Positions 45,638-53,950 of a DNA stretch of 64,000 nucleotides are shown here, piece by piece. The notes below the pieces were generated by a model. The model saw only the letters and a list, made by a program, of their open reading frames with translations, ran no database searches and was not told the DNA's origin. This DNA comes from Nocardia asteroides. GTDB lineage: Bacteria; Actinomycetota; Actinomycetes; Mycobacteriales; Mycobacteriaceae. The first letter of the stretch is position 1, and every line of letters starts with the position of its first letter. Both the position numbers and the translations under genes were made by a program. The stretch is taken from the NCBI GenBank assembly GCA_019930625.1, contig CP082844.1, positions 6,076,001 to 6,140,000 on the forward strand, written 5' to 3'.

Positions 45638-46222
45638 GTGTCACGCGCAATCCATGTATTCCGCACCCCCGATCGTTTCGTCGCCGGGACCGTCGGTGAG
45701 CCGGGCGATCGCGCGTTCTATCTGCAGGCGGTGCAGGAACCGCGCGTGGTCAGCGTGCTGCTGGAAAAGCAGCAGGTGAAGGTGCTCGCCGACCGGATGG
45801 GCCTGCTGCTGGACGAGGTCGCGCGCCGCTTCGGCGCGGAAGTGCCCCCGCAGGCAGAGGACGTCAGCGACAACGCGCCGCTGGTCACCCCGATCGACGC
45901 CGAATTCCGGGTCGGCACCATGGGCCTGGGCTGGGACGCCGACGCAGGCGCGGTGGTGGTGGAGCTGCTGGCGATCACCGAGACCGAGGTCGACGAGTCG
46001 GTAGTGCTCGACGACACCGAAGAGGGCCCCGACGCGGTGCGGGTGTTCCTCACCCCGATCCAGGCACGCGAATTCGCGCTGCGCTCCACCCGGGTGATCG
46101 CGGCGGGCCGCCCACCGTGCCCGCTGTGCGGCGAACCGCTGTCGGCGCGCGGGCACATGTGCGTACGCACCAACGGCTACAAGCGCGGCGACATCTTCGG
46201 CGCGGCCGAACTAGAGGAGTGA
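45638..46222 (+). CDS. DUF3090 family protein
   Basis: The 194-aa protein starts at a GTG with a perfect AGGAGG five bases upstream. It has the family pattern SRAIHVFRTPDRFVAGTVGEPG, FYLQAVQEPRVVSVLLEKQQ and a C-terminal zinc-ribbon-like CPLCGEPLSARGHMC. It is conserved in actinobacteria between the phosphomutase and SCO1664 genes near mshC. Function unknown. Confidence 0.9.
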   Translation: MSRAIHVFRTPDRFVAGTVGEPGDRAFYLQAVQEPRVVSVLLEKQQVKVLADRMGLLLDEVARRFGAEVPPQAEDVSDNAPLVTPIDAEFRVGTMGLGWDADAGAVVVELLAITETEVDESVVLDDTEEGPDAVRVFLTPIQAREFALRSTRVIAAGRPPCPLCGEPLSARGHMCVRTNGYKRGDIFGAAELEE

Positions 46223-46226
46223 TTCG

Positions 46227-47036
46227 GTGGCGCAGGCCGGGGACGGATTCCACAGCGGCGAACTGACGGTGATCGGGCGGGTGAACACCGCCAGCAACGT
46301 CACCCTGGTCTGCGAGGTGACCGACACCGCCGCCGGCGACGCGCCGCTTCGGGTGGTCTACAAGCCGATCCGCGGCGAACGACCACTGTGGGACTTCCCC
46401 GACGGCACCCTGGCCGGGCGTGAGGTGGCCTCCTACCTGATCTCCGAGGCGATCGGGTGGGGCGTGATCCCGGAAACCATTCTGCGCGAAGGGCCTTTCG
46501 GCCCCGGCATGGTGCAACGCTGGGTCGTCGGCGTGGACAACCACACCGACCGCGGCGACCGGCTGGACCTGATCGATCTGTGCCCCGCGGGCGCGGTCCC
46601 CGACGGATTCCGCGAGGTGCTGCGCGCACAGGACGACGCGGGCAACGAAGTCTCGCTGATCCACGCCGACGATCCGCGGTTGCAGCGCGTGGCCTTGTTG
46701 GACGTGCTGCTCAACAACGCCGACCGCAAAGGCGGGCACGCCCTGGAAGGAGTGGACGGGCAGGTCTACGGCGTCGACCACGGCATCTGCCTGCACACCG
46801 ACCACAAACTGCGCACCGTGTTGTGGGGCTGGGCCGGTCAACCCATCGGCGAGGGTCTGATCGCGGACGTCACCGCGTTCGCCAAACAACTGCCGGGCGA
46901 GTTCGCCGACACCCTCAGCCGGCACATCAGCGACGCCGAGATCGACGCGTTGATCGAGCGCACCCAGCAGGTGCTCGACGAGCCGGTGATGCCGCTGCCA
47001 CGCACCGCACGCCCCATTCCCTGGCCCGCCTTCTGA
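46227..47036 (+). CDS. SCO1664 family protein (PI3/4-kinase-like fold)
   Basis: The 269-aa protein has kinase-like features of the family: VYKPIRGERPLWDFPDGTL with a nucleotide-binding Lys, LLDVLLNNADRKGGHALEG resembling a catalytic loop NxDRK, and VYGVDHGICLH as a DxG metal loop. Distantly related to phosphatidylinositol 3/4-kinases, its substrate is unknown. It starts four bases after DUF3090, so the genes are coupled. Confidence 0.88.
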   Translation: MAQAGDGFHSGELTVIGRVNTASNVTLVCEVTDTAAGDAPLRVVYKPIRGERPLWDFPDGTLAGREVASYLISEAIGWGVIPETILREGPFGPGMVQRWVVGVDNHTDRGDRLDLIDLCPAGAVPDGFREVLRAQDDAGNEVSLIHADDPRLQRVALLDVLLNNADRKGGHALEGVDGQVYGVDHGICLHTDHKLRTVLWGWAGQPIGEGLIADVTAFAKQLPGEFADTLSRHISDAEIDALIERTQQVLDEPVMPLPRTARPIPWPAF

Positions 47037-47120
47037 GCGTGACCGCCGCCGATGCCGCGCGGGAAGATTCCTGGCACAGTTGAAGCTTCCAATGCCCGGC
47101 GCGACGAGCAGGAGAACGCG

Positions 47121-47543
47121 ATGACCCACGCGAGCGGAGACCGCGCCGCGCCGGCGGTGCGGATCGTCATCGGCGCCCCGACCTACCGCATCGCGCTGCA
47201 CTACCTGCGCCTGTATGACAAGAAGCCATATCCCGACACCGACCTGCATCTCTACGACAACGGCGTCTACTGGCTGAGCTCGGAAGGGGAGAACCACTTC
47301 GGGGTCTATGTCCTCACCGAGGGCTCGGTGGACTCCGGGCGGTTCACCATGCGGTTCATCTCGTTACCTTCTCCGGACTGGGGCGATACCGTCGCCTATC
47401 ACGAACTCGAGTTCGACGTCGCCCGCGGCCGATTCACCCAGCTCGCGCTCGCCGACACCGACCCCGACATCCCCGAACTGGACGGAACGTTCGCGATCAC
47501 CCGCAATCCGATCGCCGATCCCACCCGCCGCGCCGACGGGTGA
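47121..47543 (+). CDS. Hypothetical protein (140 aa)
   Basis: An ATG after AGGAGA starts a soluble beta-rich protein with IALHYLRLYDKKPYPDTDLH, WLSSEGENHFGVYVL and a late LALADTDPDIPELDG. It lies between the SCO1664 gene and mshC on the same strand but with its own spacing (84 bp before, 137 bp after). No family recognised. Confidence 0.65.
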   Translation: MTHASGDRAAPAVRIVIGAPTYRIALHYLRLYDKKPYPDTDLHLYDNGVYWLSSEGENHFGVYVLTEGSVDSGRFTMRFISLPSPDWGDTVAYHELEFDVARGRFTQLALADTDPDIPELDGTFAITRNPIADPTRRADG

Positions 47544-47680
47544 TTCAGCGAAACCGAAATCATTGACATCCCACGATTTGCTGGAAGACGCAGGTCGCGG
47601 CGGACGAGGACTACCGGGGGACGAGCGGGGACACCGGGGCGGGAGCGGATGACCTCCACCACACCTTTACCCTCGTAAGC

Positions 47681-48919
47681 ATGCAGTCCTGGTCCGATAC
47701 CGCCCTCCCGACCGTCCCCGGAGCAGGACCGCCGCTGCGGTTGTACGACACCGCCGACCGTCAGGTGCGCCCGGTCGCCCCCGGCGCCACCGCAACCATG
47801 TACGTCTGCGGCATCACCCCCTACGACGCCACCCACCTCGGGCACGCCGCGACCTACCTGACCTTCGACCTGGTCAACCGGCTGTGGCGCGACGCAGGCC
47901 ACGAGGTGCACTACGTGCAGAACGTCACCGACGTCGATGATCCGCTGTTCGAACGCGCCGCCCGCGACGGCTTGGACTGGCGCGAGCTCGGCGCCTCGGA
48001 AACCGATCTGTTCCGCGAGGACATGTCCGCGCTGCGGATCATCCCGCCGCGCGACTACGTCGGCGCCGTCGAATCCGTCGACGAGGTCGTGGAATTCGTG
48101 CAGAAACTGCTGGCTTCCGGCGCCGCCTACATCGTCGAGGACGCCGAGTACCCCGACGTCTACTTCCGCGCCGACGCCACCGAACAGTTCGGCTACGAGT
48201 CCGGCTACGACCGCGCCACCATGGAGCGGCTGTTCGCCGAACGCGGCGGCGACCCCGACCGTCCCGGCAAACGCGACGCCATCGACGCGCTGCTGTGGCG
48301 CTCCGCGCGTCCGGGCGAGCCGTCCTGGCCCGCCCCCTTCGGCCCGGGGCGTCCCGGCTGGCACATCGAGTGTTCGGCGATCGCGCTGAACCGCATCGGC
48401 CCGGAGTTCGACATCCAGGGCGGCGGCAGTGACCTGATCTACCCCCACCACGAGTACTCCGCCGCTCACGCCGAGTCGCTCATCGCCGGCCGTCGCTTCG
48501 CCCGCCACTACGTGCACGCCGGACTGATCGGGCTGGACGGGGAGAAGATGTCGAAGTCCCGCGGCAACCTCGTGCTGGTGTCGGCGCTGCGCCGCGGCGG
48601 CGTCGACCCGGCCGCCATCCGCCTCGGCCTGCTGGCCGGCCACTACCGCCAGGACCGGATGTGGACCGATGCCGTGCTCGAGCAGGCGCAGCGGCGCCTG
48701 ACCCTCTGGCGCGAGGCCGCCGCCCGCCCGGCGGGCCCTTCGGCCGCCGACACCGTCGCCCGCCTGCGCCAGCACCTGGCCGACGACCTGGACACCCCCA
48801 AAGCGCTCGACGCGATCGACAACTGGGCCCGCCGGGCCCTCGACTACGGCGGCCGCGACACCGACGCGCCCACTCTGATCACCACCGCCGTCGACGCCCT
48901 GCTCGGCATCCGGCTGTAG
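47681..48919 (+). CDS. mshC: Cysteine:GlcN-inositol ligase of mycothiol synthesis
   Basis: The 412-aa protein has the class I CysRS-like fold: [17 protein letters not shown] with the zinc Cys and HIGH-like [14 protein letters not shown] with a second zinc Cys, [10 protein letters not shown], and [10 protein letters not shown] (KMSKS). It is shorter than CysRS, with no anticodon domain, as expected of MshC. It joins cysteine to GlcN-Ins, the third pathway step to mycothiol. The gene and its upstream neighbours are the typical Mycobacteriales arrangement. Confidence 0.96.
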   Translation: MQSWSDTALPTVPGAGPPLRLYDTADRQVRPVAPGATATMYVCGITPYDATHLGHAATYLTFDLVNRLWRDAGHEVHYVQNVTDVDDPLFERAARDGLDWRELGASETDLFREDMSALRIIPPRDYVGAVESVDEVVEFVQKLLASGAAYIVEDAEYPDVYFRADATEQFGYESGYDRATMERLFAERGGDPDRPGKRDAIDALLWRSARPGEPSWPAPFGPGRPGWHIECSAIALNRIGPEFDIQGGGSDLIYPHHEYSAAHAESLIAGRRFARHYVHAGLIGLDGEKMSKSRGNLVLVSALRRGGVDPAAIRLGLLAGHYRQDRMWTDAVLEQAQRRLTLWREAAARPAGPSAADTVARLRQHLADDLDTPKALDAIDNWARRALDYGGRDTDAPTLITTAVDALLGIRL

Positions 48920-48962
48920 TCGAACGCTTGCCCCATCCTCTCGCGCGTGGTGGGGTACCGGT

Positions 48963-50042
48963 GTGTGCACGCTTCCCGGCTCGGGCCTGTTCGGTCCCGG
49001 CGGCAAACTGGCGACTCTCGCGGCCGGACGATTGCGGCCCGCGGCCGATCCCGCCGATCCACGCACGATCGCGGCACGCACCCGATTCTTCGGCGCCGAC
49101 ACCGTCGATCCCGGCAACGGCGCGCTGCGCACGGACCGGGTCGTGCTGTCCTGGGTGGGCTGCACCACCTACGCCCTGGCCATCGGCGGGGCGGTGTTCC
49201 TGCTCGACGCGTGGGTGCCGCGGCTGACCAGCACCGGATACGTCCCGGCCACCCCACAGCAGTTGGTGGATCTGGCGCCCGCGGCGATCTTCATCGGTCA
49301 CGGCCACTTCGACCACGCCGCCGACGCAGGCCGGATCGCCCAGGCCTGCGGCGCAGGCGTGCACGGCACCGCCGAGCACTGCGCGGCGATCGCCGCACAG
49401 GTCACCGACCCGGCGTTCCCGACCGTCCGCCACGGTGACGCCGACACCGCGGTCGGCACCCGACACGACTACACCGTCGGCGAGGTCGAGGTGACCGTTG
49501 TCCGGCACCTGCACTCCGCACGCACCCCACCCGATACCGTGGACGGCTCGCCACGTTTCTTCCCCCGTCCCGAACCGGGCGTGATGCGCACACACCCGCC
49601 GACGCTCGCCGGCCTGCTGCAAGGGCTGCCGCGCTTGCGCGACCCCGAAGGCGGCGTGCTGCTGTATCAGTTCCGGGTGCCCGGCTTCGCGCTGGTCTGG
49701 CACGACTCGACCGGACCGCTCACCGAGCGCGCACCTCACGTGTTCGACGTCCTCGCCGCGCTACCGGCCACCGACGTGCAGATCGGCGCGGTGCAGGGCT
49801 ACAACCAGATCAGCAACGGCCTGCGCGATCCCCGCACCTACATCCAGGCACTCACCCCGGCGCTGTTCGTCCCGGCCCATCACGACAACTGGCTGCCCGG
49901 CCTCACCGCGAGCGCGTCACACTACGACGCGCCGCTGCGCACGGAACTGGACAAGATTCCCGCGGCGCGGCGACCGGAACTGCGCGCCCTGCACGATCCC
50001 GCCGACTACATCCGCCCGCAGCGCCTCACGTTCCCGCTGTGA
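48963..50042 (+). CDS. MBL-fold metallohydrolase
   Basis: The 359-aa protein has the metallo-beta-lactamase metal motif IGHGHFDHAAD, LDAWVPR upstream and LVWHDSTGP plus VPAHHDNW as later metal loops. It seems cytoplasmic or weakly exported, without a clear signal peptide. It resembles UlaG/RomA-like hydrolases of unknown substrate. The ATG at 48963 is preceded by GGGGTACCGGTG. Its 3' end overlaps the convergent acyl-CoA ligase gene by 17 bp. Confidence 0.85.
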   Translation: MCTLPGSGLFGPGGKLATLAAGRLRPAADPADPRTIAARTRFFGADTVDPGNGALRTDRVVLSWVGCTTYALAIGGAVFLLDAWVPRLTSTGYVPATPQQLVDLAPAAIFIGHGHFDHAADAGRIAQACGAGVHGTAEHCAAIAAQVTDPAFPTVRHGDADTAVGTRHDYTVGEVEVTVVRHLHSARTPPDTVDGSPRFFPRPEPGVMRTHPPTLAGLLQGLPRLRDPEGGVLLYQFRVPGFALVWHDSTGPLTERAPHVFDVLAALPATDVQIGAVQGYNQISNGLRDPRTYIQALTPALFVPAHHDNWLPGLTASASHYDAPLRTELDKIPAARRPELRALHDPADYIRPQRLTFPL

Positions 50043-51873
50043 GCGCGTCCGCATCACCGACCCGGGATCCTCGCGGCCGCGCTCGGGGTTCGTGCACGGT
50101 CTCGGCGAGGGCCTCGGCGTAGAGCAGGGCGATCCGGTCGGCGTATTTGGCCTCGATCGGTTTGCGCCGCAACTTCATCGTCAAGGTCACCTCGTCACCG
50201 CCGGGTTCCCAGAAGACCGGCAGCACGGTGAACCGTTTGATCTGCTCGACCCGCGACAAGGTCGCGTTGCCCGCGGACACCCCGTGCCCGATCTGCGCGA
50301 TGACACCCGCGTCGGCGGCCAGCGCAGCCGCCGACGCGTCCGGCAGCGCATGCCGGGCGGCATACAGTGCCGCGGTTTCGGCATCGAGCACGATCAACGC
50401 CGTGTTGTAGGGGCGCGCGTCCCCGATGGTGGCGATGGCGCCGACGAGCGGGGTGGCGGCCTTGATCGCGTTCTCGATGTTGGCCGGCGACATGTTCTTT
50501 CCCGCCGAGTTGATGATCAGCTCTTTCTTGCGGTCGACCACCCGCAGGTAGCCATCGGCGTCGACGGACAGGATGTCGCCGGTGTGCAGCCAGCCCTCGG
50601 CATCGAGCGCCTCGGCGGTCTGCTGCGGCTGTTTGCGGTATCCCTTCATCACCAGCGGTCCCCGCACCAGGAATTCCCCGTCCTCGGCGATGCGCCACTG
50701 CATCCCCGGCAGCATCCGGCCCACCGAGCCCAGCCGCGCCTGCTGTGGCGAACACGCGCTGGCCACGCAGGTCAGCTCGGACATGCCCCAGATCTCGGAG
50801 ATCGGGATGCCGAGCCCGAAGAAGAACGCGAGGGTCTGCGGGGGAATCGGCGCGGCGCCCGACATCGCCCACTTCAGCTGGTCCAGACCGATCTTCGCGC
50901 GCAAACCCGACAAGACCAGTTCGCCGGCCTCCGCCCATTCCTCGGCCAGCGCCGCATCGATCGGCTCCCCGCGCAGTTGCGCGCCGGCCTTGCGCGCCGC
51001 CACGCCCAGCGCCCATTCCAGCGCGCCGCGCTTGGTGTCGTCGCGCTCGTCGGCGACGGAGAACTCGATGGCCGCCTTCATCTTCTCCCAGACCCGCGGC
51101 ACCGCACCCCAGATCGTCGGGTGCACGTCGACCAGCGCGGCGGGCAGCAGTGACCGGTCGGGCACCACGGTGATCTGCGTGCCGTACACCTGCTGCAGAT
51201 ACAGCGAGCAGAACCGGTCGGCCATGTGCGCCGAGGGCAGGTAGGAGGTCTGGCGGTCACCGAACTCGACGGGCAGCACCGCGTGGAACGCGCGCGCCTC
51301 GGCCAGCAGATTGGCGTGGGTGATCTCCACGCCCTTCGGGTTGCCGGTGGTGCCGGAGGTGTAGACGAGGGTGAGCACGTCCTCGGGCCGCACCGCCCGC
51401 CAGGTCGCCTCGAAGTCGAAATCGGGGCGACCCAGGGCTTTCAGCTCGTCCAGTCCGACCGTCCCGGGAACGGTGGCGTCGATGCAGACGACGGTGTCGA
51501 CGGTCGCGCCGCAACCGCGGATGCGCTCGAGGTACTGCTGTTCGCAGATCACCACCTTGTTGCCCGCGTTGGCGAACACATAGTTCAACTGTTCGGGGGA
51601 GAGGGTGTTGTACACCGAGAACGAGGTCGCGCCGGTGTGCTGCGCGCCGACCTCCAGGGGATAGAACTCCACCCGGTTGCCCATCATCAACGCCACGGTG
51701 TCACCGCGGCCGACGCCCAGCGCGGCCAGCCCCGCCGCGACCGCGCGAACCTGTTCGGCGTACTCGCGCCAAGTTAGTGCCCGCTCGCCGCCGATGGACC
51801 GCACGGCCACCGCGTCCGGATCGATCGCCGCGGTGTGTTGGAATGCGGCACAGGACGTGTTCGGTTCGTTCAT
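50026..51873 (-). CDS. Long-chain acyl-CoA/AMP ligase (second copy)
   Basis: The 615-aa ANL enzyme has the same layout as the protein at 28999-30831: YTSGTTGNPKGVEITHAN, IWGMSELT, GWLHTGDIL, VDRKKELIINSAGKNMSPANIEN. The two share long stretches of near identity in the core and C-terminal domain. The ATG (MNEPNTSC) has GAGGT upstream. It activates fatty acids to acyl-CoA; the reason for two copies is unknown. Confidence 0.9.
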   Translation of the reverse strand: MNEPNTSCAAFQHTAAIDPDAVAVRSIGGERALTWREYAEQVRAVAAGLAALGVGRGDTVALMMGNRVEFYPLEVGAQHTGATSFSVYNTLSPEQLNYVFANAGNKVVICEQQYLERIRGCGATVDTVVCIDATVPGTVGLDELKALGRPDFDFEATWRAVRPEDVLTLVYTSGTTGNPKGVEITHANLLAEARAFHAVLPVEFGDRQTSYLPSAHMADRFCSLYLQQVYGTQITVVPDRSLLPAALVDVHPTIWGAVPRVWEKMKAAIEFSVADERDDTKRGALEWALGVAARKAGAQLRGEPIDAALAEEWAEAGELVLSGLRAKIGLDQLKWAMSGAAPIPPQTLAFFFGLGIPISEIWGMSELTCVASACSPQQARLGSVGRMLPGMQWRIAEDGEFLVRGPLVMKGYRKQPQQTAEALDAEGWLHTGDILSVDADGYLRVVDRKKELIINSAGKNMSPANIENAIKAATPLVGAIATIGDARPYNTALIVLDAETAALYAARHALPDASAAALAADAGVIAQIGHGVSAGNATLSRVEQIKRFTVLPVFWEPGGDEVTLTMKLRRKPIEAKYADRIALLYAEALAETVHEPRARPRGSRVGDADALTAGT

Positions 51874-52326
51874 CGCACACCTCGTTCGGTACATCCCTGT
51901 GCACCGGACAGTAGGTGCCCGACCCGCCGCGTGGGAGCGTTTCGACCGATTCCGCACGGTGAGTTCATGCCCACGCGACGGTAATTCCCCTGTCCGGCAA
52001 CAGGTTCGGCGCGTCGAGAGGCTCGATCGTGACGAGTTCGGCCGCAGGCGCGCTCAGGTGATCGTGTGAGTGACTCGACGCTGCCCCGCCACGACATGCG
52101 CGGCGGGGGCTCGTCCCGAGCTCAGGCGAACAAAAGGCGCAGCACACCACCGATGGACGAATTGCTTTCATGAATTCGACGACGCATTGCACCGCCGGCA
52201 TCCGAAAAGCGCGCCGCATCCGATCCGACGCCGCGAAGCACACCGTATCCGCATTCACCGGACTCGGGAAAGTTGCTGTGGCACAGCGTTTCCGCGACCG
52301 TGACCGGGAGCGGTGACCGACCTCTC
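51874..52326. other. Gap without a clear gene
   Basis: About 450 bp between the acyl-CoA ligase start and the TetR/hydratase pseudogene region. Open frames on both strands are short or read like low-complexity shadow peptides. The ligase promoter presumably lies at the left end. A CGCAAGC-like imperfect dyad was not convincing. Confidence 0.4.
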
Positions 52327-52550
52327 CTAGCCGGTCAGCGCCGCGACGGCGGTGGCGTACATGGTGTGGGCACCGGCAGGGTGTTGGAGTAGAACTTGCC
52401 ACTGGCCGTGGTGACCAGGCCGTGGGCGCCGTCGGCGAGCGCGGTGTCGAGGTGGGCGCCGACCTGTTCGAGGAAGTCGGGGGAGAAGCGGTTCCCCTCG
52501 CCGCCGAGATCGAGCACGGCGATCTTGTCGTGGTAGTCGAGCGTGGGCAT
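52327..52550 (-). pseudogene. Enoyl-CoA hydratase pseudogene (N-terminal part, internally deleted)
   Basis: An ATG starts MPTLDYHDKIAVLDLGGEG and continues NRFSPDFLEQVGAHLD to TTASGKFYSN, the N terminus of an actinobacterial enoyl-CoA hydratase/isomerase. Directly after FYSN the frame breaks. The next frame reads HPAGAHTMYATAV followed by AALTG and a stop, which are non-adjacent pieces of the same family joined by deletions. The region is therefore a truncated, frameshifted copy. A full hydratase is encoded at 56922-57893 nearby. Confidence 0.75.
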
Positions 52551-53190
52551 GGTGGTTCCTTCCGTGAGGGGGTCGCGGATCGGGGGGGCACCGGGGCGGC
52601 GGGCCGACGTCGAGGACGGCGCGTACGGCGCTGCGGAGGTACTCCCGCGCGCGGGGATCCGCCAGCCGGTCACGACGCAACAGCACGGCGGTGGGCAGGT
52701 CGACCAGGCACAGGGTCATGACGTCGACGGCGTGGCGGTCACCGCGCTGCCACAGCTGACGCGACAACCGCACCAGCAGCTCCACCGCCACCGCGTCGGT
52801 GGCCGCCAGGTCGGCGGCGACACCCTCGGGTACATCGCCCAGCAACTCCTCGCGCCGCACGGCGAGCAATAGCCGGGAGGAGTCGGGGTGGCGTTCGGCG
52901 AAGAGCGCGGGCGCCTCGGCGGCCGCGACCACCGCCTCGCCGGCGTCGCGACTGACGAGTGCGTCGGCGACCAGCGCGGTTTGCAGGTCGAGGAACCGGC
53001 GCGCGGCGCGCAGCCAGGTGCGGCCGAGCAGCTCCGCGTGGGATCCGAAGGTGTGGTAGATCGCGCCGTTGGAGATGCCGGTGGCGGCCGCGACCGCGCG
53101 GGTGGTGACCGCGGCGGGGCCGGAGCGAACGGCCAGTGACTCCGCGGCGTCGAGCACGAGATCAGGATCGTGGATGCGGGGCCGGGGCAT
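52327..53190 (-). CDS. TetR family regulator reading through a pseudogene
   Basis: MPRPRIHDPD starts a TetR HTH domain (TTRAVAAATGISNGAIYHTFGSHAELL), followed by a ligand domain to about VLDVGPPP near nt 52600, the usual TetR length of about 195 aa. No stop follows there. The frame runs on for about 90 codons of Arg/Pro-rich sequence through the hydratase pseudogene before TAG, giving 287 aa. A run of seven C/G near 52588 may mark the site where a frameshift removed the native stop. The operator is upstream of the start. Confidence 0.75.
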   Translation of the reverse strand: MPRPRIHDPDLVLDAAESLAVRSGPAAVTTRAVAAATGISNGAIYHTFGSHAELLGRTWLRAARRFLDLQTALVADALVSRDAGEAVVAAAEAPALFAERHPDSSRLLLAVRREELLGDVPEGVAADLAATDAVAVELLVRLSRQLWQRGDRHAVDVMTLCLVDLPTAVLLRRDRLADPRAREYLRSAVRAVLDVGPPPRCPPDPRPPHGRNHHAHARLPRQDRRARSRRRGEPLLPRLPRTGRRPPRHRARRRRPRPGHHGQWQVLLQHPAGAHTMYATAVAALTG

Positions 53191-53204
53191 GACGACACCA
53201 TAAT

Positions 53205-53218
53205 AGAGCAATTGCTCT
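53205..53218. promoter_or_regulatory. TetR operator palindrome
   Basis: AGAGCAATTGCTCT, a perfect 14-bp palindrome, lies 15 bases upstream of the TetR start in an AT-rich patch (CACCATAATAGAGC). Its place over the likely -10 region suits autorepression by the adjacent regulator. Confidence 0.7.
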
Positions 53219-53392
53219 GCTATGTGCCCGGCATCGGATGACCCGAGAGGGCCGGCTATCCACGCAGGTGACAGCTATCGAAGGGTGTGCTGGGGGTACG
53301 CATCGGTACTTCCCGAGCTCGGTCCCAGCGACGCTACGATGGGGTACTGTTCGGTCCCTCCCCCCTGACCGAACGAAGAGAACGGCGCGCGT

Positions 53393-53941
53393 ATGTCACG
53401 AGTGGTCACCAAGGAGCAGTACTTCGACACCGGCTTGGAAGTGCTCGCCGAACTCGGCTTCAAGGGTCTCAACATCGGCGTGCTGTGCCGGCAGCTCGGC
53501 GTCACCAGCGGGTCGTTCTACCACCACTTCGGCAGCTGGCAGGGATTCGTCGACGCCCTGCTCGAGCACTGGGAGAACCGCCAGGTGCGCATCCTGGGCA
53601 CCATGCCGTTCAACCAGGGCAACCCCGACGATGACATCCGCGCGATGTCCGCCCTGGCCGCCGGGCTGCACCACGCCGCAGAAGCCGCGATCCGCGCCTG
53701 GGCGGCCAACGACGAATCGGTCAACCTCGCCCTCAAACGCGTCGACGAATCCCGCAGGCGCACCGTACACAAGGCCGTCAAAGGCGTCGTCGGCGACAAC
53801 GAGACCGCCGCCGTCGTCACCGCACTGGGTATGGCGATGCTCGTCGGCTACCAGCAGATCGCCGCGGGCGGCGAGGACCTGTCCCTGGATCAGCTGCTGG
53901 CCGAATACGCTCGACTGATCTACTCTCACACCCAACGCTGA
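53393..53941 (+). CDS. TetR family regulator
   Basis: The 182-aa protein has an N-terminal HTH (GLNIGVLCRQLGVTSGSFYHHFGSWQGFVDALLEHW) and a helical ligand domain of normal length. It starts at an ATG with AGAGAA-type weak signal. It is convergent with the antiporter gene, 9 bp away, and may sense its ligand independently. No clear palindrome was found before it. Confidence 0.85.
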   Translation: MSRVVTKEQYFDTGLEVLAELGFKGLNIGVLCRQLGVTSGSFYHHFGSWQGFVDALLEHWENRQVRILGTMPFNQGNPDDDIRAMSALAAGLHHAAEAAIRAWAANDESVNLALKRVDESRRRTVHKAVKGVVGDNETAAVVTALGMAMLVGYQQIAAGGEDLSLDQLLAEYARLIYSHTQR

Positions 53942-53950
53942 CCCGCGCGG

